Part shown: piece by piece, positions 7,933 through 16,307 of the stretch
Layout of the letters: every line of letters starts with the position of its first letter
Position numbering within the stretch: the first letter of the stretch is position 1
DNA from: Azospirillum brasilense
GTDB taxonomy: Bacteria > Pseudomonadota > Alphaproteobacteria > Azospirillales > Azospirillaceae
Assembly (NCBI RefSeq): GCF_003349955.1
Contig: NZ_QLKQ01000055.1
Coordinates: 1-49,873, forward strand
DNA: 49,873 nt
Reading direction: 5' to 3'
Position numbers and translations under genes: made by a program
Notes under the pieces: model-generated
Database searches by the model: none
Seen by the model: only the letters and a program-made list of their open reading frames with translations
Told to the model about the DNA's origin: nothing

Positions 7933-8847
7933 CTATTCCGCCGCGGCCGTCGTCGGCGAGGCCTCGTAACGAAGCACCTCCCGCAGGGCGGCATCGATGC
8001 GCGCCTTCTGCGCCTCGGTGGCGGCGGGCATCGGCTGGCGCGGGACGCCGACCTCGCATCCCTGCCGGCTGAGCGAATGCTTGACGCACCCAGGCAGGTT
8101 GTCGCCGTTGATCGTGTTCCAGAAGGTCAGCAGACTCCGGTGGATTTCCAGCGCGCGCGGATGGTCGCCGGCCTGCACGGCGTTCCACAGCGCGACGGTC
8201 ACGCCGGGCACCGCGGCCGGGTTCGCCGCGATGGTGCCATGGGCCCCCAGCGCGAAGGACGGGTAGAGGAGCGCGTCGACCGCCGTGAAGACGAGCTTGC
8301 CCGGCACCTGCTGGTTCAGCAGATCGGCCATCAGCTTGAGATCGCCCGCGCTCTGCTTGACGCCGATGACGCTGTCGATCTCCGTCATGATGCGCACCAG
8401 GAGCGACGGCGACAGGTAGTTCCAGGGCACCACGTTGTAGATGACGATCGGCACCTGCGTCTCGCCCGCGAGCGCGCGGAAATGCGCCAGCGTCGCGTCC
8501 TCGTCGGGTTTGAAGACGTAGTGGACGGGCGTCACCTGCAGGGCCGCCACCGGCAGGTGCGCCATGGCCTTGGCCTTGGCGATGGCGTCGCGGGTGCTGT
8601 TGACGATGATGCCCGCCACGACGGGAACGGCGCCGTCGACCTCCTCGCAGGAAATGGCGACGAGACGGGTCAGCTCCTCGGTCGAAAGGGTATGCCCCTC
8701 GCCGGTGCTTCCTCCGACGCAGACGCCGTGGACGCCCTTTTGCAGCATGAACCGCACCTGGGCGCGGAACGCCGCCTCATCGATCTCCCCGTCGGCCGTG
8801 AACGGCGTGACCAGGGGGGGGATGATGCCGCTCAGCGATGTTGACAT
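7933..8847 (-). CDS. DapA-family (dihydrodipicolinate synthase/N-acetylneuraminate lyase) aldolase or dehydratase
   Basis: 304 residues, family length. A class I aldolase TIM barrel is shown by GIIPPLVTPFTADGEID, GGSTGEGHTLS (2-oxoacid carboxylate loop), Tyr137 in IYNVVPWNY and Schiff-base Lys164 in GVKQSAGD. True lysine-pathway enzymes are normally encoded elsewhere. Here the gene diverges from a tricarboxylate-type transporter and sits upstream of an IclR regulator and dhaKL, so I infer a catabolic 2-oxoacid aldolase or dehydratase. ATG 8847 was preferred to an in-frame upstream start because AGAGGA precedes it. The exact substrate cannot be read from the sequence. Confidence 0.9.
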   Translation of the reverse strand: MSTSLSGIIPPLVTPFTADGEIDEAAFRAQVRFMLQKGVHGVCVGGSTGEGHTLSTEELTRLVAISCEEVDGAVPVVAGIIVNSTRDAIAKAKAMAHLPVAALQVTPVHYVFKPDEDATLAHFRALAGETQVPIVIYNVVPWNYLSPSLLVRIMTEIDSVIGVKQSAGDLKLMADLLNQQVPGKLVFTAVDALLYPSFALGAHGTIAANPAAVPGVTVALWNAVQAGDHPRALEIHRSLLTFWNTINGDNLPGCVKHSLSRQGCEVGVPRQPMPAATEAQKARIDAALREVLRYEASPTTAAAE

Positions 8848-8882
8848 TTGGACGTTTCCTCTTTGTTTGTCCCACAATGCGG

Positions 8883-8912
8883 TATTTACGTTCAGCGCTC
8901 ATAACCTGCCAA
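8883..8912 (-). promoter_or_regulatory. Candidate sigma70 promoter for the DapA-family gene
   Basis: On the minus strand TTGGCA (8912-8907) and TAAATA (8888-8883) are 18 bases apart, about 35 bases before the ATG at 8847. A TTGACA at 8932-8927 is another -35 candidate but lacks a well-spaced -10. Confidence 0.35.
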
Positions 8913-8924
8913 CGCCTTTTGTCG

Positions 8925-8952
8925 TTGTCAATGCTGGTTGTAAAGGTATGTT
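8925..8952 (+). promoter_or_regulatory. Candidate sigma70 promoter for the tctC-tctB-tctA operon
   Basis: TTGTCA (8925-8930) and TATGTT (8947-8952) are 16 bases apart upstream of the first binding-protein gene. The -10 overlaps the palindrome 8948-8966, so a protein bound there would block RNA polymerase. Confidence 0.45.
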
Positions 8953-8966
8953 CGCTTGACGAACAT
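8948..8966. promoter_or_regulatory. Candidate IclR operator: 7-bp inverted repeat
   Basis: ATGTTCG-cttga-CGAACAT is a perfect 7-base palindrome with a 5-base centre. Palindromes of the GTTCG-n-CGAAC kind are known targets of several IclR-family regulators, and an IclR gene lies about 1.1 kb away in the same locus. Overlap with the candidate -10 suggests repression. Confidence 0.5.
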
Positions 8967-8968
8967 CC

Positions 8969-8984
8969 CGTATCGTGGGATACG
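8969..8984. repeat. Second inverted repeat next to the operator candidate
   Basis: CGTATC-gtgg-GATACG is a perfect 6-base inverted repeat starting 2 bases after the first palindrome, in the untranslated leader of the binding-protein gene. It may be a second half-site for the regulator or a leader hairpin. Confidence 0.5.
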
Positions 8985-9038
8985 ACAGAAAAGGCAGGGC
9001 ATCGAACCGCCCTGCGGCATGTCTTGGAGGAGACGCTC

Positions 9039-10028
9039 ATGATGGGACTGGCCATAGGCCGGCTCGGCCGCGGGACGGCGGCCGCCGTTGCCATGTTGAC
9101 GTGCTTTGCGGGGGCCGCTCCGGCTCTTGCCGAATGGCCCGAGCGGCCGGTGACGCTGATCGTCATCGCCGGGGCCGGAGGCGGCAGCGACTACACGATG
9201 CGTCTGCTCGCCAGGGAACTCGAAGCCAATCTCGGCCGCCCCTTCACCGTCGTGAACCAGCCTCAGGCGTCGGGCGTCGTCGGGATGACGACCTATACGA
9301 CGGCCAAACCCGACGGCTACACGCTTGGCCAGATCGCCCCGTTCGCCCAGTACAGGCTGCTGGGCCAAGCCGATTTCACATCGGCGAGCTACACCCCGAT
9401 CGCCCAGTTCAACGCCGATCCCGCGGCGGTGCACGTTGCGCAGAATTCCCCGCTGAAGAGCGTGGCGGACATCGTGGCCAAGCTGAAGGCGGACCCCGGC
9501 TCGCTCCGCATCTCGTGCGGCGGCACGTGCAATGCCAGTTGGGACATTCCCTTCATTTCCCTGCTTCTCGACCAGGGCGTCGATGTCAAACGGCTCCATC
9601 TGATTCCCGCCGCCGGGTCGGCGGCAGGACTGCAGGAACTGGCCTCCGGCGGCGTCGATGTCGTGCTGTGCTCGCTTCCCGAGGTCGACGCGCTGCGCGA
9701 CGCGGGCCGGGTCCGCAGCATCGCCGTGATGAGCGACACGCGCGTTGAGGGCTACCCGGACGTCGCCACCGTCGGCGAACAGGTCGGGAAGCCGTACAGC
9801 GGCGGCACCTGGCGCGGTCTGGCCGGCCCCCCCGGCATGGACCCCGCGCTGGTGGCGCGGATCGAATCCGCGGTGAAGGACGCGTTCGAGAGCGACCGAT
9901 TCCAGCGCGAGATGAAGGCGCGCCGGTTCGGGGCGGCCTGGCTGGGGCGGACCGAGCTGAAGGCCTTCATGGAGCAGCACGAGCAGGAGACCGCACGCGC
10001 GATCAACGCCGTCGGGTACAACAAGTAA
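9039..10028 (+). CDS. tctC: TTT-family (TctC/BugT) periplasmic solute-binding protein, copy 1
   Basis: 329 residues with a Sec signal peptide (hydrophobic core, cleavage near PALAEWPERP). The family signature is WPERPVTLIVIAGAGGGSD at the mature N-terminus, VVNQPQASGVVGM, and PDGYTLGQI. The ATG at 9039 follows TTGGAGGAGA. It should capture a carboxylated solute in the periplasm and hand it to TctA/TctB. It is clearly paralogous to the next gene and, like it, has a CX3C pair (CGGTC) before WDIP, which is not a general feature of TctC proteins. First gene of a plus-strand operon under the candidate IclR operator. Confidence 0.93.
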   Translation: MMGLAIGRLGRGTAAAVAMLTCFAGAAPALAEWPERPVTLIVIAGAGGGSDYTMRLLARELEANLGRPFTVVNQPQASGVVGMTTYTTAKPDGYTLGQIAPFAQYRLLGQADFTSASYTPIAQFNADPAAVHVAQNSPLKSVADIVAKLKADPGSLRISCGGTCNASWDIPFISLLLDQGVDVKRLHLIPAAGSAAGLQELASGGVDVVLCSLPEVDALRDAGRVRSIAVMSDTRVEGYPDVATVGEQVGKPYSGGTWRGLAGPPGMDPALVARIESAVKDAFESDRFQREMKARRFGAAWLGRTELKAFMEQHEQETARAINAVGYNK

Positions 10029-10079
10029 GACATCGATCCGATGGCGTGCGCGCCTCGGACGGCAACGGGAGGGAAATCC

Positions 10080-11042
10080 ATGCGCATCAGCGTTCTTGCA
10101 TCCGTTCTGATGGCTTTCGCCGGTCTGGCCGGCACGGCGCAGGCCGACTATCCCGAGCGCCCGGTCACCATCATCGTTCCGGCGGCGGCCGGCGGGGGCG
10201 GCGATACGACGACCCGCATCCTGGCGCGCGAACTGAAGGACATCCTTGGGCAGCCGATCACCATCGTCAACCAGGGTCAGGGCGGCGGCGTGGTTGGCCT
10301 GACCGCGATCAAGAACGCCACGCCGGACGGCTACACCGTCGGGTTGCTCTTCCCGTACGCCGGGTACAAGGCGACGGGACAAGCCGACTTCTCGGCCAAG
10401 GACTTCACGCCGATCGCCAACTTCAACGGCGATTCCTCGTCCCTCCTGGTCGGTTCCGGGTCCCGCTTCAAGGACCTGAAGACGGCCCTGGAGGCGATCA
10501 AGGCCGCCCCGGGCTCCTTCAAGGTCCATTGCAGCGGCGGCTGCGGCAGCGTGTGGGACATCCCGGTGGCCGGCATGATGCTCGACTATGGGATCGACGT
10601 CGCCGCGATCAAATGGGTGCCGGGCCAGGGCGCGGCACCCGGCCTCATCGAACTCGCCGCGGGTGGCGTGGATTTCCAGACCGCTTCCCTGCCGGAGGCG
10701 TCCGCCCTGATGTCGGCCGGCCGCGTGCGTCCCCTGGCCGTTCTGAGCCCCGAGCCGGTGCCCGGTTTCCCCAACGTGGCCACGACCGCGCAAACCATCG
10801 GCGTCGCCGTCGATGGCGGAACGTGGCGGGCCATCGGCGGTCCGGCCGGAATGCCGGCCGATGTGGTCGCGAAGCTGGACGCCGCGGTCGCCAAGGCGAC
10901 GCAGAGCACGGCGTACAAGGACGCCATGGCGAAGGCGAATTTCGGGGTCAAGTACCTCAACGGCAAGCAGCTTGAGGAGCTGATGCTGCGGCACGAGAAG
11001 GACACCGCCCGCGTCATGGACGCCCTTGGCTACGGCAAGTGA
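10080..11042 (+). CDS. tctC: TTT-family (TctC/BugT) periplasmic solute-binding protein, copy 2
   Basis: 320 residues; ATG 10080 after GGGAGGG. Signal peptide (MRISVLASVLMAF, cleavage near AQADYPERP). The family blocks YPERPVTIIVPAAAGGGGD, VNQGQGGGVVGL and TPDGYTVG are present. It aligns with copy 1 along the whole length, including the CX3C pair (CSGGC) followed by WDIP and the GGTWR block, so the two arose by tandem duplication. The cell may use them for two related solutes with one TctAB channel; that is inference. Confidence 0.93.
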   Translation: MRISVLASVLMAFAGLAGTAQADYPERPVTIIVPAAAGGGGDTTTRILARELKDILGQPITIVNQGQGGGVVGLTAIKNATPDGYTVGLLFPYAGYKATGQADFSAKDFTPIANFNGDSSSLLVGSGSRFKDLKTALEAIKAAPGSFKVHCSGGCGSVWDIPVAGMMLDYGIDVAAIKWVPGQGAAPGLIELAAGGVDFQTASLPEASALMSAGRVRPLAVLSPEPVPGFPNVATTAQTIGVAVDGGTWRAIGGPAGMPADVVAKLDAAVAKATQSTAYKDAMAKANFGVKYLNGKQLEELMLRHEKDTARVMDALGYGK

Positions 11043-11097
11043 GCGGCGGGGGGCCGGGCAAACCATGCATTCCTTCTGACGGTGAAGGCTACCCGCC

Positions 11098-11583
11098 ATG
11101 AAAGTTCAAGACGTCCTCGTCGGCCTGTTCTTCATCGCGATCGGCATCCTGATGATCGAGTACGCGGCCGACCTGAAGCCGCCGCGCCACCTCAAGTTCG
11201 GCCCCGGGTTCTTCCCGCTGATCATCGGTTCGGGGCTGATCCTCGTCGGCGGGATCATCGCGCTGCTCGGCCTCCGCACCTTGCGCACCGAACCCCTCTG
11301 GCACCGGCCGGAGTGGTCGCGGACCCGGCAGGGCTGGGTGCGGTTCTGCTCCATCCCCGCCGCGATCGCCCTCTACGTGCTGATCGTCGACGCGGCTGGG
11401 TTCCTGCTCACGGCCATTCTGGTGATGGTCCTCGTGCTGGCCGTATCCGGCGTGCCCCTGCGCCGTGGCGTGCCGGCGGGAGCCGTCACCGCCGTCGTGC
11501 TGACGGCGATCTTCGCCTCCGTGCTCCACGTCCCCCTGCCGTGGGGACCGCTTCAGACCATTTCGGGGTGGCTGCTATGGTGA
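11098..11583 (+). CDS. tctB: TctB-type small membrane subunit of the TTT transporter
   Basis: 161 residues with four hydrophobic segments (about residues 5-22, 38-58, 83-103, 104-150 as two close spans), as expected for the small TctB subunit. The N-terminus has the usual GxxFxxIGxxM pattern and the FGPGFFPLIIG loop. The stop overlaps the tctA ATG (ATGGTGA), so subunits are made in step. Confidence 0.9.
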   Translation: MKVQDVLVGLFFIAIGILMIEYAADLKPPRHLKFGPGFFPLIIGSGLILVGGIIALLGLRTLRTEPLWHRPEWSRTRQGWVRFCSIPAAIALYVLIVDAAGFLLTAILVMVLVLAVSGVPLRRGVPAGAVTAVVLTAIFASVLHVPLPWGPLQTISGWLLW

Positions 11584-13079
11584 TCCTAACGGACGTTCTC
11601 GGCGTCCTGCTCGACGTCCACCTGCTGCTGGTGATCGTCGCTTCGGCCATCTACGGGCTGGTGCTGGGCGCGATCCCCGGCCTTACCGCGCTGATGGCCA
11701 CGGCCCTGCTGGTGCCGGTCGTCATGTTCATGGAACCGGTGCCGGCGATCGCGGCCATCATCACCTCCTCCGCCATGGCCATCTTTGCCGGCGACATACC
11801 GGGCGCGCTCATGCGCATGCCGGGCACGCCGGCATCGGCGGCCTACACCGACGACGCGTACAGCCTGACCCGCGAGGGCAAGGCCGGGCTGTCCCTCGGC
11901 GCCGGCCTGTTCTCCTCGGTTCTGGGGGGCCTGCTGAGCGCCCTGGTTCTGACCCTGGCGGCTCCGAACCTGGCCGAACTGGCGCTTCAGTTCAGCAGCG
12001 TGGAGTATTTCTGGCTCGCCGTCCTGGGCCTCAGCTGCGCGACGTTCGTCGGCGGCTCGTCGTTGCTCAAAGGGGTGGCGGCCCTGCTGTTCGGGCTGGG
12101 GCTGTCGACCATCGGCATGGATCCGGTCTCCGGAACCCCCCGCTTCACCTTCGGCGTCACCAATCTGCTTGGCGGCCTCGGCCTGATTCCGCTGCTCATC
12201 GGCGTGTTCGCGATCTCCGAGCTTCTGCGCACCGTGACGCTTCCGCCAACCGACGAACGGCGGGCGCAAGCGGCGGTCGGCTCGGTCAGCGCCGGCATGG
12301 GCCGCCTGATGTGGCGACACCGCCGCGAGGTCCTGCGCGGAAGCACGCTGGGAACGCTCGTCGGCGCTCTGCCGGGGGCCGGCGCGGACATCGCCGCATG
12401 GATCTCCTACGCGGTCACCCGGCGGTCGCAAAAGGGCAAGGACCCGAACGCCCTCGACCAGAAGGTCGAACGCCTCGTTTCCGCCGGCGCGGCGAACAAC
12501 GCCGCCCTGGGGGGAGCCTACATCCCGGCGACCGTGTTCGGAATCCCCGGCGACGCGATCACCGCCATCGTGATCAGCGTCATGTTCCTGAAGGGCCTCA
12601 ACCCCGGCCCGACCATCTTCCTCAACAACCCGACGGCGATCTACTCGATCTTCGCGATCTTCTTCGTCGCGAACCTTCTGATGATTCCGCTGGGCATCCT
12701 GTGCATCCGCACCTTCGGCCTGATCCTGAAGGTGCCGAGGGCCTATCTGACGCCGATCATCCTGCTCTTCTGCATCGTCGGGGCCTTTTCGGTCGAAAAC
12801 ACGCTGTTCGCGGTCGGGATCATCGCCGTTGTCGGTTTGCTCGGCTATTTCATGGAAGCCAACGACATCCCCATGGCTCCGGCGGTCCTCGGCCTGATTC
12901 TCGGGCCTGTGATCGAGCAGACCTTCATGACGTCCATGCTGAAGAGCGGCGGAGAGGTGTCCGTGTTCTTCGACCGGCCGCTCGCCATCGCCCTCGCGGT
13001 GGTGACCCTCGGCTCCTGGGCGCTGGCGGGTGTCCTGAAGCTCGTGGACGCGGCCAAGGCGCGCCCTGTCCTGACGTGA
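11577..13079 (+). CDS. tctA: TctA-type large membrane subunit of the TTT transporter
   Basis: 500 residues, the family size, with 10-12 membrane spans. The diagnostic block LGAIPGLTALMATALL is near the N-terminus, and a second GALPGAGADIAAWISYAVTRR lies mid-protein, in line with the internal duplication of TctA. The start ATG overlaps the tctB stop by 7 bases. It forms the ion-driven channel for the solute delivered by the two binding proteins. Confidence 0.93.
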   Translation: MVILTDVLGVLLDVHLLLVIVASAIYGLVLGAIPGLTALMATALLVPVVMFMEPVPAIAAIITSSAMAIFAGDIPGALMRMPGTPASAAYTDDAYSLTREGKAGLSLGAGLFSSVLGGLLSALVLTLAAPNLAELALQFSSVEYFWLAVLGLSCATFVGGSSLLKGVAALLFGLGLSTIGMDPVSGTPRFTFGVTNLLGGLGLIPLLIGVFAISELLRTVTLPPTDERRAQAAVGSVSAGMGRLMWRHRREVLRGSTLGTLVGALPGAGADIAAWISYAVTRRSQKGKDPNALDQKVERLVSAGAANNAALGGAYIPATVFGIPGDAITAIVISVMFLKGLNPGPTIFLNNPTAIYSIFAIFFVANLLMIPLGILCIRTFGLILKVPRAYLTPIILLFCIVGAFSVENTLFAVGIIAVVGLLGYFMEANDIPMAPAVLGLILGPVIEQTFMTSMLKSGGEVSVFFDRPLAIALAVVTLGSWALAGVLKLVDAAKARPVLT

Positions 13080-13405
13080 CGCGGTGCCGCTCCTTGTCGT
13101 GACCACGCGCGGATGACTCCCCGGGGCCCTCCGCGCTGCGGGTCCAGCAACCCCTGACAGGAACATGCCATGACGATGACGGGCGATCCGCCGTTCCTGC
13201 GACCCGTCTGTCACCAGGAGGTTCCGGCGGCGCTGCTGCCGGAAGCATCGCGGGTGGCACCTGTTGGCTTGCCGGGGCCGAAGCGCGCTACTATGCCGGA
13301 ACCGACGACGTCGCCATGGCGGCGGGGTTCAACCCACGGCCGGGATGGCGGGCTGATCCGGCCAGAACGGCACAGCCAAAACGGCACAACGGGAGGGTGA
13401 CGAGG
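13080..13405 (+). other. Intergenic region between tctA and the aldo/keto reductase gene
   Basis: 326 bases with no convincing gene. A small open frame (13170-13400, 76 codons, with an AGGA site) has no recognisable family and an unstructured composition. A possible -10 (TACTAT near 13289) could serve the reductase gene, but no well-spaced -35 is seen. GC-rich inverted repeats near 13118-13140 might end tctA transcription; no T-run follows. Confidence 0.5.
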
Positions 13406-14431
13406 ATGAACTACCGCAAGCTTGGCCGCAGTGGCGTGAAGGTGTCGCCGCTGTGCCTTGGCGCCATGATGTTCGGCGGCCCCACCGACGAGCCGACGGC
13501 GGGGCGCATCATCGCGCATGCCGCGGAGGCGGGCATCAACTTCATCGACACCGCCGACGTCTACAACGAAGGCCGGTCGGAGGAAGTCGTCGGCCGCGCC
13601 GTGAGGAGCGACCGCGAGCGCTGGGTGGTGGCGACCAAGGTCGGCAATCCCACGGGTCCCGGTCCGAACCAGCGGGGCCTCTCCCGGCGCCGGCTGAACG
13701 TGGCGTGTGACGCGAGCCTCCAGCGTCTGAGCACGGATTGGATCGACCTTTACTATCTGCACCGCGAGGACCCCGACACCCCGCTGGAGGAGACCGTTGC
13801 CGCGCTGGGCGATCTGATCCGCGGCGGCAAGATCCGCGCGTTCGGCGTGTCGAACTTCCGGTCCTGGCGCATCGCCGAGATCTGCCGCCTGTGCGACCGC
13901 CTGGGCATCGACCGGCCGGTGGCCTGCCAGCCCTACTACAACGCCCTCAACCGCATGCCGGAGGTCGAGATCCTGCCCGCCTGCGGCCACTACGGCCTGG
14001 GCGTGGTCCCCTACAGCCCGCTCGCCCGCGGCGTGCTCACCGGCAAGTATCGCCCGGGGGATGAACCATCCGCCGACACCCGCGCCGGCCGCAAGGATCG
14101 GCGCATGATGAACACGGAATGGCGCCCGGAAAGCCTGGACATCGCCCAGGAGATCAAGCGCCACGCCGAAGCGCGCGGCATCACGCCGGGGCAATTCGCC
14201 GTTGCCTGGGTGCTCAACAACCGCTTCGTGACCGCTCCGATCGCCGGGCCGCGCACGGAAGAGCAATGGCACGCCTACCTCGGCGCACTGGATTATGCCT
14301 TCACCGCCGAGGACGAAGCGCTGATCGACCGGCTGGTGACGACCGGACACCCCTCGTCTCCAGGCTACAACGACCCTGCCTACCCCATCGAGGGCCGCCC
14401 CGTGCGAACCACCCCACCGCCCGCACCGTAG
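13406..14431 (+). CDS. Aldo/keto reductase
   Basis: 341 residues; ATG 13406 after GGGAGGGTGACGAGG. AKR catalytic tetrad: Asp48/Asp51 in FIDTADVY, Tyr53, Lys78 (VVATKVG) and His119 (YYLHREDPDTP). The NADPH-binding end GVSNFRSW and the C-terminal GPRTEEQW are present. It would reduce or oxidise an aldehyde or ketone with NAD(P)H. Its position behind the TTT operon suggests a step in the same catabolic pathway, for example at the sugar-acid or ketose level. The 326-base gap allows separate transcription. Confidence 0.9.
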   Translation: MNYRKLGRSGVKVSPLCLGAMMFGGPTDEPTAGRIIAHAAEAGINFIDTADVYNEGRSEEVVGRAVRSDRERWVVATKVGNPTGPGPNQRGLSRRRLNVACDASLQRLSTDWIDLYYLHREDPDTPLEETVAALGDLIRGGKIRAFGVSNFRSWRIAEICRLCDRLGIDRPVACQPYYNALNRMPEVEILPACGHYGLGVVPYSPLARGVLTGKYRPGDEPSADTRAGRKDRRMMNTEWRPESLDIAQEIKRHAEARGITPGQFAVAWVLNNRFVTAPIAGPRTEEQWHAYLGALDYAFTAEDEALIDRLVTTGHPSSPGYNDPAYPIEGRPVRTTPPPAP

Positions 14432-14539
14432 GCCACACCGGAAAGCCGCGCCGCGAAACGGGTCCGCTCGGCACGGCGGCGGCTGAAACGGGCGAACGTT
14501 GCGGAGAACCGTCACGTTCACGCTCCGCCGCCAAAGCGG

Positions 14540-14567
14540 TTGCATGGCCGATGGTTCTCCTTAAAAT
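14540..14567 (+). promoter_or_regulatory. Candidate sigma70 promoter
   Basis: TTGCAT (14540-14545) and TAAAAT (14562-14567) are 16 bases apart, giving a leader of about 30 bases before the GTG at 14606. It could drive the small secreted protein and possibly read on into the lipoprotein hydrolase. Confidence 0.45.
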
Positions 14568-14605
14568 AGAGCGCCTTGTGACAGTCTCCCGCCCCGAGAG
14601 GATTC

Positions 14606-15055
14606 GTGAACCGCACCGCCGCATCAGCGCTGATTGCCGCACTCGTCACCGCCAGTTTTCCGGCACTGGCCCGCGATGAGCGCCTCATGTTCCCGGTGGA
14701 GGCGGCGCTCCGCACAGCCGCCGCCCAGGATAAGCTGGACAAGGGCGTGAGGCTCTATTTCGGTGGGCAGAAGCACCCCAAGCCGGCGGCCAACCTCGGC
14801 GAATGGGCGACCAACAAGAAGACCAACGCCTTCAACAAGTCCGATCAGGAAGCCTGTGAATGGGTCTTCCTCAGTGCCGTTCTGGAACTGCAGGAGCGCG
14901 CCCGCAAGCAGGGCGGCGATGCGGTGATCAACATCAAAAGCAATTACAAGAACACCGAGACGAACAGCAGCACGGAATACATGTGCGGCGCTGGCAACAT
15001 CATGGCGGGCGTGGCGCTTAAGGGAACCGTGGTCAAACTGGGTGCCAAGAAATAG
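14606..15055 (+). CDS. Small secreted protein of unknown function (often mis-named excinuclease)
   Basis: 149 residues; GTG start after GAGAGG. A signal peptide (AASALIAALVTASFPALA, cleavage before RDERL) leads to a mature domain with GVRLYFGG, ACEWVFLSAVLELQERA and GGDAVINIKSNY, ending GVALKGTVVKLGAKK. Proteins of this type carry the name excinuclease ATPase subunit in some databases, but there is no ATP-binding motif. The GxDAVINIK pattern recalls the YbjQ-like heavy-metal-binding fold. Two cysteines (in EACEW and MCGAG) may form a disulfide in the periplasm. Confidence 0.75.
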   Translation: MNRTAASALIAALVTASFPALARDERLMFPVEAALRTAAAQDKLDKGVRLYFGGQKHPKPAANLGEWATNKKTNAFNKSDQEACEWVFLSAVLELQERARKQGGDAVINIKSNYKNTETNSSTEYMCGAGNIMAGVALKGTVVKLGAKK

Positions 15056-15121
15056 GGCGACCGTCATGGGCCTGGCGGCGGCAGCGGTGTCCGGACGGAT
15101 TCGGAAGACGGGGAGCGAGCG

Positions 15122-16228
15122 ATGCCGCGTCGGCTGATGCTGGCGGTGGCCTTTGCCGCGACGGTGCTGACCGGCGCCTGCACGGCCGATCCGCCGCCGC
15201 CATCGCCGGCCGTGACCGCCACTCCGGTGCTGACGGGCGAGGCGATGATCGCCGATGACGGCGCGCCGATACCGCTTCACAGCTGGCCGGCGGAGAGCCC
15301 GTTGCGGGCGGTGATCGTCGCCGCCCATGGCATGAACGATTACGGGCTTGCGTTCGATCGGCCGGCGCGGCTGTGGGCTCAGGCGGGCATCGCCACCTAC
15401 GCCATCGACCAGCGTGGCTTCGGAAGGGCCATGGAGCGCGGTCGCTGGTACGGCGGCGAGCGCATGGCCGACGACATCGTCGCGCTGTCCCGGCTGGCGC
15501 GCGAACGCCATCCCGGCGTGCCCCTCTATCTGCTGGGCGAGAGCATGGGCGGTGCGGTCGTCGTGCTGGCGGCGGCGCGGGCGGAGCGGGGGCTGCTGTC
15601 CGGCATCGTGCTGTCCGCTCCGGCGGTCTGGGGCACCGGCTTCCGGGCGGCGGTGACTCTGGATGCGGCCATGATCCTCGGCTCGCTGGTGCCGGACATG
15701 ACCGTGCCGCCGCTTCGGGTCGCCAACCCCTCCACCGACGACCCCATGGTTCTGCGGCGCATGCGCGAGGACCCTCTGATCATCCATCGGACGCGCTTCC
15801 AGACCCTGGCCGGCATCGTTGACCTGATGCATGACGCCCGCTTCGAGGCGCGCAAGGTGGAGGTTCCGGTGCTGCTGATGCTGGGCGACCTGGATGTGCA
15901 TGTGCCGCGCGACGGGGTGGCGGCACTCGCCAGGTCCCTGCCGCCGGACACGCGCATCGCGCTCTACCCGAAAGGGCGACACCTGCTGATGCGCACGTTG
16001 GACGGCGACCGGGTGACGCAGGATGTGGCCGCGTGGGTGTCAGACACGCGGCGCCCCCTGCCGAGCGGCGCCGACGCGCGCGCCCAGGCATGCCCGGCCC
16101 TGATGACCAGGCCTCAGCGCGCCTGCCCCCCGCCCCGGCCGGTGCCCGCGCCGCCCGCCCGCAAGCCGGCCATCGACGGCAAGACCGGCAATCGCCTGCC
16201 CACCCCGGCCACCGCACCGCAAAATTGA
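15122..16228 (+). CDS. Lipoprotein alpha/beta hydrolase (lysophospholipase/monoacylglycerol lipase-like)
   Basis: 368 residues. Lipobox LTGAC at residue 20 implies a lipid anchor. The hydrolase core shows HGMNDY (oxyanion side), nucleophile Ser141 in GESMGG, an acid in LGDLDVHVP and a catalytic His in KGRHLLM. This is the serine-lipase layout of the Hydrolase_4/monoacylglycerol lipase family. A C-terminal tail of about 60 residues is Pro- and Ala-rich and probably disordered. It lies directly upstream of the aryl-polyene cluster on the same strand and could act on envelope lipids; a link to the polyene lipid is speculation. Confidence 0.85.
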   Translation: MPRRLMLAVAFAATVLTGACTADPPPPSPAVTATPVLTGEAMIADDGAPIPLHSWPAESPLRAVIVAAHGMNDYGLAFDRPARLWAQAGIATYAIDQRGFGRAMERGRWYGGERMADDIVALSRLARERHPGVPLYLLGESMGGAVVVLAAARAERGLLSGIVLSAPAVWGTGFRAAVTLDAAMILGSLVPDMTVPPLRVANPSTDDPMVLRRMREDPLIIHRTRFQTLAGIVDLMHDARFEARKVEVPVLLMLGDLDVHVPRDGVAALARSLPPDTRIALYPKGRHLLMRTLDGDRVTQDVAAWVSDTRRPLPSGADARAQACPALMTRPQRACPPPRPVPAPPARKPAIDGKTGNRLPTPATAPQN

Positions 16229-16307
16229 TGCACGCCTCTATCCACAACGTGACCCTGCCATGATAGGGTCCCCACTCGCCCCGCATGGCGTCCGGAAACG
16301 GCAGGAC

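Noticed and set aside
13170..13400. Small open frame (76 codons) with an AGGA site between tctA and the aldo/keto reductase
   Set aside because: No family, Pro/Arg/Gly-rich and unstructured; ribosome site alone is weak support.
14606..15055. Naming the small secreted protein an excinuclease subunit
   Set aside because: It has a signal peptide, 149 residues and no ATPase motif, so it cannot act as UvrA-like ATPase.
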